Positions 10,027 through 19,471 of a DNA stretch of 50,572 nt are shown here, one piece after another (positions within the stretch are counted from its first letter, which is position 1; each line of letters starts with the position of its first letter). The DNA lies in NCBI GenBank assembly GCA_029781035.1, contig JAKOXK010000011.1:1-50572 (forward strand), read 5' to 3'. Under the pieces are notes generated by a model that saw only the letters and a program-made list of their open reading frames with translations, ran no database searches and was not told the DNA's origin. The translations under genes were made by a program, and so were the position numbers. This stretch comes from Armatimonadota bacterium. Lineage in GTDB: Bacteria > Armatimonadota > Fimbriimonadia > Fimbriimonadales > Fimbriimonadaceae.

Positions 10027-10701
10027 TTAAGTCTTCTTCCAAGTCACGTGCAGGCTTGCGACCGCAGCTTCTTCATCACCGGGAACGACCGTATTCAGGA
10101 TTGTGACGTCGAGCGAGTCCACCCAGCCGGTTGTCGTGTCGATAACAATCGTCCCGGTCGCTGTGATCGGCCGCGGATCCTGGCTCTCGTGGAAATCCAC
10201 AAGGATCTTGGCCAAGCCGCCTCCAAGTGAGTCGAGCTTCCACTTCCAGTCAGCAGGTGGCATTCCGTGTTCCGCATCAGCCCCCGTCGAATAAGTCCAA
10301 CTGTCACCCAATTGGATGGCATCGGCCAGGAAGCGAACCTGAAGGGGCCTCTCTTGCCGCCAGTAGAGGGACGGATCATTAGGGTGCGCTTGCTCAGCCA
10401 AGACTTGGTTCAGGGCGGTCCGTTCTTGGGTCATGACAGAGACTTCCTTGGAGCCTTGCTGGTCTAACACCTGGCCGTCGAGAGCGAGCGACAAGAGCCG
10501 GGTCGACACGGTGACCTTCTGCCGGTCGGCCTTCGGTCCCTTGTCCACCAAAAACACGACATCCTCGGTGTAGTTCGTCGTTTCGCTCTCGCTCGGGATC
10601 GTGTAGTCGCGGTGAACTGAATAATGGTGGGAGTCGCCGGGCTCGAGCCGTAGACGAAACTGGACGCTAGGTGTGAGGATCAGGGCAAGGAGGGCCGTCA
10701 T
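10027..10701 (-). CDS. Predicted secreted protein of unknown function
   Basis: 224 residues. The first ~12 residues (MTALLALILTPS) look like a short signal or anchor sequence, and the rest is predicted beta-rich with no cysteine and no motif I recognise. The start codon overlaps the stop of the upstream FtsB-like gene (ATGA), so the two are translationally coupled. A serious alternative is a cytoplasmic protein with a hydrophobic start. The function is unknown; only its pairing with the FtsB-like gene is informative. Confidence 0.65.
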   Translation of the reverse strand: MTALLALILTPSVQFRLRLEPGDSHHYSVHRDYTIPSESETTNYTEDVVFLVDKGPKADRQKVTVSTRLLSLALDGQVLDQQGSKEVSVMTQERTALNQVLAEQAHPNDPSLYWRQERPLQVRFLADAIQLGDSWTYSTGADAEHGMPPADWKWKLDSLGGGLAKILVDFHESQDPRPITATGTIVIDTTTGWVDSLDVTILNTVVPGDEEAAVASLHVTWKKT

Positions 10702-10961
10702 CTGACTTCGTCCGGCGCCGACTCGCCCGGTTTGCGGTAACCGCGTTCACGGGCCAAGCGTTCTCGACCGGCAGGAGTGTCGAGCCTTGCCGCTTCTCGG
10801 ACCAGCGTGTTTCTCTCGGACTCGACTCTGCGCATTTCCTGGTCAGCAGCATGGGCCTGCGCCCTTTGCTCACGCATCTCTTTCCATGGCTTTTGGCTCA
10901 TCCAAGCCCCGGTAACGACCCCGGCCAAGATGACGACGAGACCCCAAACGGCTGCTTTCAT
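10698..10961 (-). CDS. FtsB/DivIC-like small membrane coiled-coil protein
   Basis: 87 residues from the ATG at 10961. A GTG directly before it is possible, but GGAGG is well placed for the ATG. There is a single N-terminal TM helix at about 3-20. A charged coiled coil follows at about 28-60, and then a short tail (TPAGRERLARERGYRKPGE) that resembles the RxxLGxVxPGE region of septum-formation initiators. The topology and size match FtsB/DivIC, which links FtsL and FtsQ in the divisome. Sequence similarity is weak at this length, so the family call is an inference. It overlaps the next gene by 4 bp. TAGACT upstream could be its -10 box. Confidence 0.55.
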   Translation of the reverse strand: MKAAVWGLVVILAGVVTGAWMSQKPWKEMREQRAQAHAADQEMRRVESERNTLVREAARLDTPAGRERLARERGYRKPGESAPDEVR

Positions 10962-10981
10962 CACGCGTCCCTCCGTGGACT

Positions 10982-10995
10982 GTAGACGAGTCTAC
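10982..10995. promoter_or_regulatory. Inverted repeat GTAGAC-GA-GTCTAC in the divergent promoter region
   Basis: Two perfect 6-bp arms with a 2-bp centre lie between the divergent FtsB-like gene (start 10961) and the M3 peptidase gene (start 11054). On the minus strand it covers TAGACT, the best -10 candidate for the FtsB-like gene. A dyad at that position could be an operator. No regulator is identified. Confidence 0.35.
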
Positions 10996-11041
10996 TCGAC
11001 TCAAGGTTTGCCCTACCCGGAACAATCAGGCAGTTGACACC

Positions 11042-11047
11042 CATAAT
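11042..11047 (+). promoter_or_regulatory. Candidate -10 box (CATAAT) 6 nt before the pepF start
   Basis: CATAAT is followed by GAGGTT and the ATG. The distance would place transcription initiation at or next to the start codon. There is no clear -35. GAGG inside the spacer is too close to the ATG to be a good ribosome-binding site. Confidence 0.35.
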
Positions 11048-11053
11048 GAGGTT

Positions 11054-12871
11054 ATGTCTGCACCGACCCTCGACTACAACGCACAAGGAGTGCGTTGGAA
11101 CCTCGACGCCCTCTTCACCGCGATGGACGATCCCAAGATCGCCAAGACGTGGGAGGCAGCGCACGTTCAAGCCGACGCCTTTGTCGCAGAGTACCGCGGA
11201 GCGGTCGAGGGCAGGAAGCTCGACGCTGGTGGATTGGCGCGGGCGCTGAAGAGCTTTGAAGACATGACCAACGAGGCCTCCAAGCCGGTCCTGTACGCGA
11301 ACTTGGTCTTTGCCGCCGACACCAGCAATCCCCAACATGGGGCGTTCCTTCAAGAGCAGTCGGAGAAACTGAGCGAGCTTCGCGTCAAGGTCATGTTCTT
11401 CGAGCTGGAGCTTCAGGGAGCGGAGGACGCCTACATCGAAGGCCTGATGAAGGATCCGGCCTTGGCGAACTACACCCACTTCCTTCAGACGACTCGTTCG
11501 TTCCGGCCGCACAAGCTGACCGAGGCCGAAGAGGTGCTTCTCGAAGAGACATCCAACACAGGCTGTCGCGCCTGGCAGCGTCTCCACGACGAGCTCACAA
11601 GTAACCAGATCTACACCTACCAGGATCCGTATACCGGCGAAAAGTCTGACCTGAGTCAAGAAGAGGTCCTTGACAAGCTGCGTGATGCAGACCGGGCTGT
11701 GCGGCAAGCGTCGGCTGACGCTTTCTCCGCAGGACTTCAAAGCCTGAACCGGACGCTCGTGTTCACGTACAACACACTTCTAGCAGACAAGAGGCTGGAA
11801 GACCGGCTCCGCAAATTCGAGCACCCGGAAAGCTCCCGCCACCTGGCCAACGAGTTGGACAAAGAGACCGTCGATCTCGTAATGAAACTGTGCAAAGAGT
11901 CGAGTCCGACGGTCGAACGCTACTACCACGTGAAGCGCGAGCTGCTTGGGCTCCCGGAACTCACCCACATTGACCGCTACGCGCCCCTGTTCGAAGCGAA
12001 CCAGAAGAAGACCTGGGACGAAGCCAAGGCCATTGTCCGAGACTCGTTCGCCAGCTTCTCACAAGAGATGGCGCAGGCGGCCGAGGAGTTCTTCAACAAT
12101 GGTTGGATCGATGCGGAACCTCGTCAGGGCAAGAGCGGCGGAGCCTTCTGCAGCTACAACACGCCTGACACGCATCCAGTGTTGCTCCTTACCTACTTGG
12201 GCGATTTGAGCGACGTGATGACCCTGGCCCATGAGATGGGTCACGGCGTGCACAGTTTTCTGAGCCGAGGACAGACGCCTTTCAACTATCATGGAACGTT
12301 GCCCTTGGCCGAACTGGCCTCGATCTTTGGCGAAATGGTGACGTTCGAAAGAATTGTTGCAGACGCCGACCTCAAGGACAAGCTCGCGCTGTACGCAGAG
12401 AAGATCGAGGGGATCTTCGCGAGTGTGCACCGTCAAGCGGCCATGTTCCGCTTCGAGCAAAGGTGCCATCAGAAGCGGAGGGCTGAAGGCGAACTTTCCG
12501 CTGAAGAGTTCGGCCAGATCTGGCAAGAGGAGATCCAGTCGATGTTTGGTGACTCGATCCAACTGGGCGATCAGCACAGGCTCTGGTGGTCGTACGTGGG
12601 CCATTTCATCTTTGCCCCGTTTTATGTGTACGCGTATTCGTTCGGCGAGCTTCTGACGCTGTCGATCTACCAGATGTCGAAGAAAGAAGGACCTGGATTT
12701 GCTGACAAGTACACGAGCGTGCTCAAGCTGGGCGGGGCCAAGACGCCACACGAGCTGATGGAGATTCTCGGCGTGGACCTGCGCTCGAAGACGTTTTGGG
12801 AGGGCGGTTTTGCCGCCCTTGAAGAGCTTGTGGCACGGTTTGAGGCCCTTTACGCCGAATATAAGAGCTAG
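11054..12871 (+). CDS. pepF: M3-family oligoendopeptidase (PepF/thimet type)
   Basis: 605-residue zinc metallopeptidase that cleaves short peptides, probably in the cytoplasm (no signal peptide). The catalytic motif HEMGH is at residues 393-397. The conserved GxFxY-like substrate region (SGGAFCSYNT) lies just before it, and a downstream Glu-containing segment (LAELASIFGEMVTFE) supplies the third zinc ligand expected in M3 enzymes. The N-terminal helical domain (about 1-200) is typical of oligoendopeptidase F. The stop codon is followed immediately by the pyruvate kinase ATG, which implies co-transcription and coupling. The large minus-strand frame across this gene is only its shadow. Confidence 0.92.
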   Translation: MSAPTLDYNAQGVRWNLDALFTAMDDPKIAKTWEAAHVQADAFVAEYRGAVEGRKLDAGGLARALKSFEDMTNEASKPVLYANLVFAADTSNPQHGAFLQEQSEKLSELRVKVMFFELELQGAEDAYIEGLMKDPALANYTHFLQTTRSFRPHKLTEAEEVLLEETSNTGCRAWQRLHDELTSNQIYTYQDPYTGEKSDLSQEEVLDKLRDADRAVRQASADAFSAGLQSLNRTLVFTYNTLLADKRLEDRLRKFEHPESSRHLANELDKETVDLVMKLCKESSPTVERYYHVKRELLGLPELTHIDRYAPLFEANQKKTWDEAKAIVRDSFASFSQEMAQAAEEFFNNGWIDAEPRQGKSGGAFCSYNTPDTHPVLLLTYLGDLSDVMTLAHEMGHGVHSFLSRGQTPFNYHGTLPLAELASIFGEMVTFERIVADADLKDKLALYAEKIEGIFASVHRQAAMFRFEQRCHQKRRAEGELSAEEFGQIWQEEIQSMFGDSIQLGDQHRLWWSYVGHFIFAPFYVYAYSFGELLTLSIYQMSKKEGPGFADKYTSVLKLGGAKTPHELMEILGVDLRSKTFWEGGFAALEELVARFEALYAEYKS

Positions 12872-14275
12872 ATGAGGCGTCGGACCAAGATCGTGGCCAC
12901 AATGGGCCCCGCGGTGGCGACCGAGGAGGCGGTGGCCGCGCTCAGGGACGCCGGCATGAACGTGGCTCGGCTCAACTGCAGCCACGGCGACTGGCGGCAG
13001 AAGTGCGACTTTATCAAGTGGATCCGCCAACTGCACGACGGCTATTCGCCGATTGCGATCATGGCGGATCTGCAGGGGCCCAAGTTCCGGATCGCTGACC
13101 TTGCTGGCGGTGTGGTCAACCTTGCGACAGGTTCCGACACCACGATGGGGCACGGGAGCGGTGCTGTCATACCGATGCACGATGACGAGATCTGGGACGC
13201 AATGAGGAAAGGCGACCGGGTTTTGTTCGGCGACGGTGAAGTCGAAGTCAGACTGGGCGACCAGTCTGGAGGCGTCTTCGATGCCAAGGTCGTCACAGGA
13301 GGCAAGGTCAAATCGCGGCAAGGGATCACGTTGATGGGGAGGTCGTTCGACGTCGGGTGTCTCACTGACAAGGATCTTGAGGACCTTGCCCAGGCTGCCA
13401 GTTTTGACGTCGACTACATCGCCCTGAGCTATGTGCGGCGCGGCGAGGACATGCGAAAGCTCCGGGAACGGGTGTCCAAGCTGGATCCCTCGATCAGGCT
13501 GATAGCCAAGATCGAGACGAAAGACGCGCTGCACAATCTGGACGACGTGATTGAGTCCAGCGATGCGGTGATGGTGGCCCGAGGCGACTTGGGGCTTCAG
13601 ATGGATCTCGAAGACGTTCCTCTGGCGCAGAAGAGGATTATCCGCAAAGCGCACTTGGCGGGTAAGCCCGTGATCACTGCGACCCAGATGCTGGAGAGCA
13701 TGGTGGTCAATGGCCGGCCCACAAGGGCAGAGGTCAGCGACGTGGCCAACGCGATCCTCGATGGTACTGACGCCGTGATGCTGAGCGGAGAGACAGCAAA
13801 CGGTGCATACCCCGTTGAGGCGGTTCGAACGATGGCCCGGGTTGCTGAAAAGGCAGAGACTCTCGTGGATCCTCGCGACTACAGCGACGATACCGATGAA
13901 CGTCCGCGAAGAGACGAAACGACGGAAGCGGTGGCATTGGCTGCGGTCACGATCGCCAACGCGCTACGGGTCAAGGCCATCCTCACGATGAGCGAGACGG
14001 GCCACACGCCTCGCATGGTGGCCAAGTACCGCCCGAAAGCGCCGATCTACTGTGCTTCGTGGAACACTCGCACTCAGTCCCTGAACGCTTTGGTATGGGG
14101 TGTCGACTCCATGATGATGCCGCCGACCGACAACACAGATGAGGCTGTCGCCCACCTGATCGAGGTGTTCCGCCAGAGAAAAATGGTCAAACCGGGCGAC
14201 CGCGTTGTCGTCACCGCTGGCATCCCACGCGGCATCCCCGGCAACACGAACATGGTGTTAGTGAAGACGGTGTGA
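12872..14275 (+). CDS. pyk: Pyruvate kinase
   Basis: 467 residues. It transfers phosphate from phosphoenolpyruvate to ADP in the last step of glycolysis, in the cytoplasm. The N-terminus TKIVATMGPAVATEE holds the TK-x-GP motif, followed by LNCSHGD, the catalytic IAKIETKDAL (active-site Lys region), MVARGDLG and ATQMLESM. The C-terminal domain starts with MLSGETANGAYPVEAV and the regulatory domain ends at the last residue. The length is typical, so it is a complete single-copy form without the PEP-utiliser extension some bacteria have. The ATG begins at the base after the pepF stop, so translation is probably coupled. Confidence 0.97.
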   Translation: MRRRTKIVATMGPAVATEEAVAALRDAGMNVARLNCSHGDWRQKCDFIKWIRQLHDGYSPIAIMADLQGPKFRIADLAGGVVNLATGSDTTMGHGSGAVIPMHDDEIWDAMRKGDRVLFGDGEVEVRLGDQSGGVFDAKVVTGGKVKSRQGITLMGRSFDVGCLTDKDLEDLAQAASFDVDYIALSYVRRGEDMRKLRERVSKLDPSIRLIAKIETKDALHNLDDVIESSDAVMVARGDLGLQMDLEDVPLAQKRIIRKAHLAGKPVITATQMLESMVVNGRPTRAEVSDVANAILDGTDAVMLSGETANGAYPVEAVRTMARVAEKAETLVDPRDYSDDTDERPRRDETTEAVALAAVTIANALRVKAILTMSETGHTPRMVAKYRPKAPIYCASWNTRTQSLNALVWGVDSMMMPPTDNTDEAVAHLIEVFRQRKMVKPGDRVVVTAGIPRGIPGNTNMVLVKTV

Positions 14276-14289
14276 CGCCCGACTCGGGC

Positions 14290-14622
14290 TTAGCTGTGCG
14301 TCTCGGCTGTGATCTCACTGCTGATGCCGCCGCGGACGTTGAACTTGCCCGTGACCTTCATCCACCGGGGCTGGCATGCTACGGCGAGTTCGTCGAGAAT
14401 CCTGTTGACGACGGCTTCGAAGTAAATGCCCTCGTTGCGAAAGCCGTAGTAATAGAGCTTGAGGGACTTGAGCTCTAGGCATAGTTGGTCGGGAATGTAC
14501 TCGAGTTCGATCGTGGCGAAGTCGGGCTGGCCTGTCTTTGGGCAAACGCTGGTGAACTCCTGGCACACGTGCAGGATGGTGTAATCCCTGCCCGGCGACG
14601 GGTTCGGGAACGTTTCGATCAT
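14290..14622 (-). CDS. queF: NADPH-dependent 7-cyano-7-deazaguanine reductase QueF (short form)
   Basis: 110 residues from the ATG at 14622. The frame is open further upstream (to 14871) but loses family-like sequence, so I chose this start. QueF reduces preQ0 to preQ1 in queuosine biosynthesis. The family core is clear: ETFPNPSPGRDY, then EFTSVCPKTGQPDF with the thioimide-forming Cys27 and catalytic Asp34, then SLKLYYYGFRNEG and KFNVRGGIS at the C-terminus. The N-terminus is shorter than that of the Bacillus enzyme. A non-ATG start slightly upstream cannot be excluded. It is divergent from fabD. Confidence 0.92.
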   Translation of the reverse strand: MIETFPNPSPGRDYTILHVCQEFTSVCPKTGQPDFATIELEYIPDQLCLELKSLKLYYYGFRNEGIYFEAVVNRILDELAVACQPRWMKVTGKFNVRGGISSEITAETHS

Positions 14623-14629
14623 GCGCGCG

Positions 14630-14638
14630 AGGTTACCT
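14630..14638 (-). promoter_or_regulatory. AGGTAACCT motif before queF
   Basis: Same nine-base palindromic motif as at ruvA and fabD. On the minus strand the TAACCT hexamer is 7 nt before the queF ATG. It is either a -10 box of a leaderless promoter or a regulator site. The AAAGG overlapping it could also be a distant Shine-Dalgarno. Confidence 0.4.
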
Positions 14639-14744
14639 TTGACGCACGCCGCTGGGTTCCGCAGCCCCAGGATGGACGGCCGAGGGATGAAGCGGCTGCG
14701 TTCGAGCTTTCGATGAGAGATCGGGCCGATCCCAAAGGGCCGCC

Positions 14745-14753
14745 AGGTAACCT
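14745..14753 (+). promoter_or_regulatory. AGGTAACCT motif before fabD
   Basis: Plus-strand AGGTAACCT with a 6-nt spacer (CCAGGC) to the fabD ATG. It is the third copy in the window, and the divergent queF gene carries its own copy on the other strand about 115 bp away. Confidence 0.4.
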
Positions 14754-14759
14754 CCAGGC

Positions 14760-15707
14760 ATGATTGCAGTCGTTTTTCCAGGCCAAGGTTCGCAACGACC
14801 AGGGATGGGCCAAGACCTTTATTCCGTTTATCCGATCGCAAAGTCGGTCTTCGCCAAGGTGAGCGAAGCAACCGGACTCGATGTCGCCCGGCTCTGCTTC
14901 GAGAGCGATGAGGAAACGCTTCGGCAGACTGAGAACGCTCAACTCGCCCTCTACACCTGCGGGCTGGCGGCTTGGTTTGCGCTCAGAGAGGGGCTGTCGC
15001 ATGAAGTCAAGCACTTTGCAGGCCACAGTGTGGGCGAGTACGCGGCAGTCGTGGCCGCCGGAGCGCTTGACGTTGGGGCCGGGGCCAAGCTTGTCCGAAG
15101 ACGAGGCGAGATCATGGCTAGAGCGGGCCAAACCCGACCGGGCACGATGGCGGCCATCTTGGGCATGGAGCGGTCCGACCTCGAAGCACTGTGCAAGGCA
15201 GTTTCCGACAAGGGAGTCTGCGTCGTGGCGAACGACAATTGTCCAGGGCAGCTAGTGATCAGCGGAGATCTCGATGCCGTCCAGGCAGCGTGCGCGCTCG
15301 CCCCTGAGCGTGGTGCCAAGAGGGCGCTGCCCTTGAACGTGGCCGGTGCCTTCCACAGTCCGTTGATGGACGATGCTGCCAAGGAACTGGCGGTCGAACT
15401 CCACGCAGCCGGGTTCGGCCAGGCAGCCCAAGCCCATGCGGTGTATGCGAACGTGACGGCTGAAAAGGTCACTCATGCGATCGAGTGGCCCGGACTGCTC
15501 GAACGCCAGTTGAAATGCCCTGTTCAGTGGACGGAGTGCGTCTTGACCATGGTAGGGCATGGGGTCACGACCATGGTGGAGTGTGGTGTCGGAGAGGTCT
15601 TGTGCGGGCTCCTTCGCCGCATCGCCCCCGAAGCGCGGGGACTCAAGGTCGTCGACTGTGCCACTTTGGAACAGGTTCGCCCCGAACTTCAGGCCATCAG
15701 TTCCTAG
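14760..15707 (+). CDS. fabD: Malonyl-CoA:ACP transacylase
   Basis: 315-residue enzyme that loads malonyl groups onto acyl-carrier protein for type II fatty-acid synthesis. It starts FPGQGSQRPGMGQDL. The nucleophile Ser90 is in GHSVGE, and the catalytic His is in the VAGAFHSPLM segment. It ends with the typical VECGVGEVLCGLLRRI. The length is normal for FabD. fabG follows 60 bp downstream, so this looks like a small fab operon; no acpP or fabF is seen downstream because typA faces it. Confidence 0.97.
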   Translation: MIAVVFPGQGSQRPGMGQDLYSVYPIAKSVFAKVSEATGLDVARLCFESDEETLRQTENAQLALYTCGLAAWFALREGLSHEVKHFAGHSVGEYAAVVAAGALDVGAGAKLVRRRGEIMARAGQTRPGTMAAILGMERSDLEALCKAVSDKGVCVVANDNCPGQLVISGDLDAVQAACALAPERGAKRALPLNVAGAFHSPLMDDAAKELAVELHAAGFGQAAQAHAVYANVTAEKVTHAIEWPGLLERQLKCPVQWTECVLTMVGHGVTTMVECGVGEVLCGLLRRIAPEARGLKVVDCATLEQVRPELQAISS

Positions 15708-15767
15708 ACACTCGCTTGGCCCGCGTCCGTTCCTCACGAAGAGGAATAATGCGGGGCGGAGTACAGG

Positions 15768-16510
<743 letters not shown>

Positions 16511-16514
<4 letters not shown>

Positions 16515-18337
16515 ACGTTCGACGTTCGACGTTCGGAAACCTTGCGCTCGCTGTGGTCGAGGATTTTCTTCCGGAACCGCAACATCTTCGGCGTCACTTC
16601 GAGGAGTTCGTCGTCGCGCAACCAAGAGAGCGCTTGCTCCAGCGAAAAGTCACGGTGAGGGTCAAGGACTGTCGTCTGGTCAGAAGTGGCCGAACGCATG
16701 TTCGTGGCTGCCTTTTGAAGAGTGATGTTGACGACCATGTCTTCGTCTCGACTGCATTGGCCGACGATCATGCCGCCGTAGACCTCGGTTCCGACGGGGT
16801 AGAAGAGCGTCCCCCGTTCCTGGATCCCCTCGTAGGCGTACCGCGTCATTTTCCCGGGATCCTTCGCTACGAGGGATCCCAGCGCCCGGCTCTGGACTTC
16901 GCCTCGAAACACCTCATAGCCTTCGAAGATCGAAGCCAAGATGCCGGATCCCCGAGTGAGGGTCAGGTACACAGAGCGGAAGCCAATGAGTCCACGAGTC
17001 GGGATCGACGCGACGACCCGGGTGCGTCCATTGCCGAGCGACTGCATGTCCTCGATCTCAGCCTTGCGCCTGCTGAGTTCCTCCATGACTCCACCCGTCG
17101 AATCGTCGGGAAACTCGCACGTCAGTTGCTCGGTGGGCTCCAGCTTCTTGCCTAGGTCGTTGAGCTTTAGGATGACTTCGGGTCGGGCAATGGCCATTTC
17201 GTAGCCCTCGCGACGCATGGTCTCGATGAGGACGCTGAGCTGCATTTCGCCCCGTGCAGCGACTTTCACGGTCTCAGCGGATGCACCACGATCGATCTTG
17301 AGGCTCACGCTGACCTTCTCTTCCTTCTCGAGCCTCTCCCGGATCTTGTGAATCGTCAGGAACTTCCCTCCGTCTTTGCCAGCCAGGGGCGAGTTGTTGG
17401 CATAGAAGTTCATCGTGAGCGTGCTGGGCTCGACTTCGATCCGAGGCAATGGCTCGATGAACTGTGCGTCACACACCGAATCACCGATCAGAACGTCGTC
17501 TAGTCCCGACAGCATGGCGATCTCGCCAGCCTCGACGCTCTCGGTCTCGACCATCTTGAGGCCCTCGTAGACCCAAAGCTTCGTTACATTGAAGCCCTGC
17601 TGTCCCGATTCGCCGATACAGGCCAACCGATCTCCCACATGGAGCCGCCCTCGAAGCAGCTTTCCGCCAAACATGCGCCCGAGATAGTCGGAATAGTCGA
17701 GGTTGTTGATCTGAAGTCGGATCGGCCCGTCCGGTTGCACGTTCGGAGCGGGTACGTGCTTCAGAATGAATTCAAAAAGCAGACGCATGTCTGTCTCTGA
17801 ACCAGTTGGTTCAGTCCGGGCAAAACCCCCTGACCCGCTCGCAAACAGGTAGGGGAAGAAGAGGTCTTCCTCGCTGCATCCAAGGTCGATGAAAAGGTCG
17901 AGCGTACGGTCGTAGGCTTCGTGTGGTCGAGCACCCTCGCGATCCACTTTATTGATCACGACGATCGGTTTGAGCCCATTGTCGAAGGCTTTCTTCAGCA
18001 CGAAGCGGGTCTGGGGCATCGGCCCTTCGCATGCATCGATGACGAGCAGCACCCCGTCCACCATGCTGAGGACCCTCTCGACTTCGCCACCGAAGTCCGC
18101 ATGCCCCGGGGTGTCCACGATATTGATCTTGGTGCCTTGGAAGCTGCAACTGGCGACCTTGCTGAGGATGGTGATCCCTCTTTCCCGTTCAAGGTCGTTC
18201 GAATCCATGACCCGGTCTCGAACGTGCTCGTTTTCGCGGAACAGGCCTGACTGACGGAACAGGGCATCGACCAGGGTGGTTTTGCCGTGATCAACGTGAG
18301 CAATGATGCCGACGTTTCGGATGAGACCGGCTGACAT
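16511..18337 (-). CDS. typA: Ribosome-associated translational GTPase TypA/BipA
   Basis: 608 residues from the ATG at 18337, the standard length. The 85-residue upstream extension of the frame is Arg-rich and unlike the family. The G1 motif is [10 protein letters not shown], then [22 protein letters not shown] (G3), VINKVDRE (G4), EF-Tu-like domain II, EF-G-like domain V and the BipA-specific C-terminal domain ([18 protein letters not shown]). TypA binds the 70S ribosome and supports growth under stress and cold and large-subunit assembly. It converges on fabG. Confidence 0.96.
16514..16534. repeat. Three tandem GACGTTC heptamers at the fabG/typA stop overlap
   Basis: GACGTTC is repeated three times without interruption, starting at the last base of the fabG stop codon and running into the last codons of typA on the opposite strand. 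It is probably replication slippage that altered the TypA C-terminal tail. No wider function is apparent. Confidence 0.6.
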
Positions 18338-18525
18338 GGGGGACGCCGCATGGTACCTGGCGGACCGTTTTCGGCCTCGGGATTGAGGCACAAGATTGAC
18401 ACGCCGCTTGGACCGGATCTTCAGTGGGCCGTGAGCAGCGCTCCCAATACGCAGGACTCGGACACTTCGGGACCGAGTCCGTTCCCGTCGGTGGCTCCGC
18501 GTGGTGAACTGGGTTTGACTGCGCC

Positions 18526-18531
18526 TATAAT
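18526..18531 (+). promoter_or_regulatory. Consensus -10 box TATAAT, 7 nt before the phyH-type gene
   Basis: A perfect TATAAT is followed by CCCGTCT and the ATG at 18539. The spacing places the transcription start at about the first base of the start codon. No Shine-Dalgarno is visible in the spacer. No good -35 was seen at 16-18 bp. Confidence 0.5.
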
Positions 18532-18538
18532 CCCGTCT

Positions 18539-19471
18539 ATGACGCCGTCGAGGCCACTGTTCTCCACTTGGCCCAATACAGGTCGCCCTCAAGGCTACTT
18601 CTCATCGCCAGTTGGAGTCGAAGCCGGCGATTTCTACCGAGAAAACGGGTACTTGGTTGTTGAGGATGCCATTTCGGAAAGTGAGATCGTCGCGTTGAAG
18701 GCCGAGACGGTCAGGATCTGCCGGGGCGGGTTTGGACAGATCAAGGGAATGGTGGAAAGTTCGCACGAAGAGACCGACGAGGAGGTTATCAGGAAGACGC
18801 TATGCATCCATTTTCCGAACAAGGTCTCGGAACTCATGGCTCTTGAGATGTCTCATCCCAGTCTGGTCAACATATTGCAGACCGTGATCGGCCCGAATGT
18901 CAAGTGCATGCAATCCATGCTGTTCATCAAGTCGGCAGGCAAGCCCGGGCAAGCCTGGCACCAGGATGAAGACTACATCCCTACCCGCGACCGTTCGTTG
19001 ACCGGTTGCTGGCTTGCTATGGATGATGCGACCATCGAGAACGGGTGTTTGTGGGTGATTCCAGGCTCACACAAGCCTGGCGTCCTATGGCCCATGAAGT
19101 TCCACAATGACCGGCGGTTTGACTGCTCTTGGGAAAGTTACGACTACCCGTACACGGACGAGCAAGCCTTGCCGGTCGAAGTGAGGGCGGGAAGTGTCGT
19201 CGTCTTCAACGGCTATCTGCTCCACCGATCGTTGCCGAATACGGCCACCGCTGGTTTTCGACGCGCGCTGGTGACCCACTACATGAGCGCTGAGAGCCTG
19301 CTTCCTTGGCTCTGGCCGGAGAAACCGACAGGCATGGGTCTTCACGACCACAGAGACGTCGTGTTGGTCTGTGGCAAAGATCCCTACGCCTACAAGGGGG
19401 TCACGAACGTGATGACGGCGCACATCCGGCCCGACGGAGAAGGCGGCTGTTACACTGGGGACGACGACTAG
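18539..19471 (+). CDS. Phytanoyl-CoA dioxygenase (PhyH) family protein
   Basis: 310 residues from the ATG at 18539. The frame extends upstream to 18350, but the extension lies over the typA promoter region and is not family-like. It belongs to the Fe(II)/2-oxoglutarate dioxygenases. FYRENGYLVVEDAIS is the typical PhyH opening. HQDEDYIP gives the HxD iron ligands. The distal His and the 2-oxoglutarate-binding Arg are in LLHRSLPNTATAGFRRALVTHY. Members hydroxylate diverse small molecules; the substrate here is unknown. Its stop overlaps the convergent aldolase gene by 4 bp. Confidence 0.88.
   Translation: MTPSRPLFSTWPNTGRPQGYFSSPVGVEAGDFYRENGYLVVEDAISESEIVALKAETVRICRGGFGQIKGMVESSHEETDEEVIRKTLCIHFPNKVSELMALEMSHPSLVNILQTVIGPNVKCMQSMLFIKSAGKPGQAWHQDEDYIPTRDRSLTGCWLAMDDATIENGCLWVIPGSHKPGVLWPMKFHNDRRFDCSWESYDYPYTDEQALPVEVRAGSVVVFNGYLLHRSLPNTATAGFRRALVTHYMSAESLLPWLWPEKPTGMGLHDHRDVVLVCGKDPYAYKGVTNVMTAHIRPDGEGGCYTGDDD

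Noticed and set aside
10961-11740. 259-codon minus-strand open frame
   Set aside because: Antisense to pepF and overlapping the divergent promoter; no motif.
12059-13654. Large (531-codon) minus-strand open frame across pepF and pyk
   Set aside because: It is antisense to two well-recognised genes and its translation has no family-like features; long antisense frames are common at this GC content.
18350-18538. In-frame N-terminal extension of the PhyH-family gene
   Set aside because: It lacks family similarity and would cover the typA upstream region; a TATAAT sits just before the ATG at 18539.
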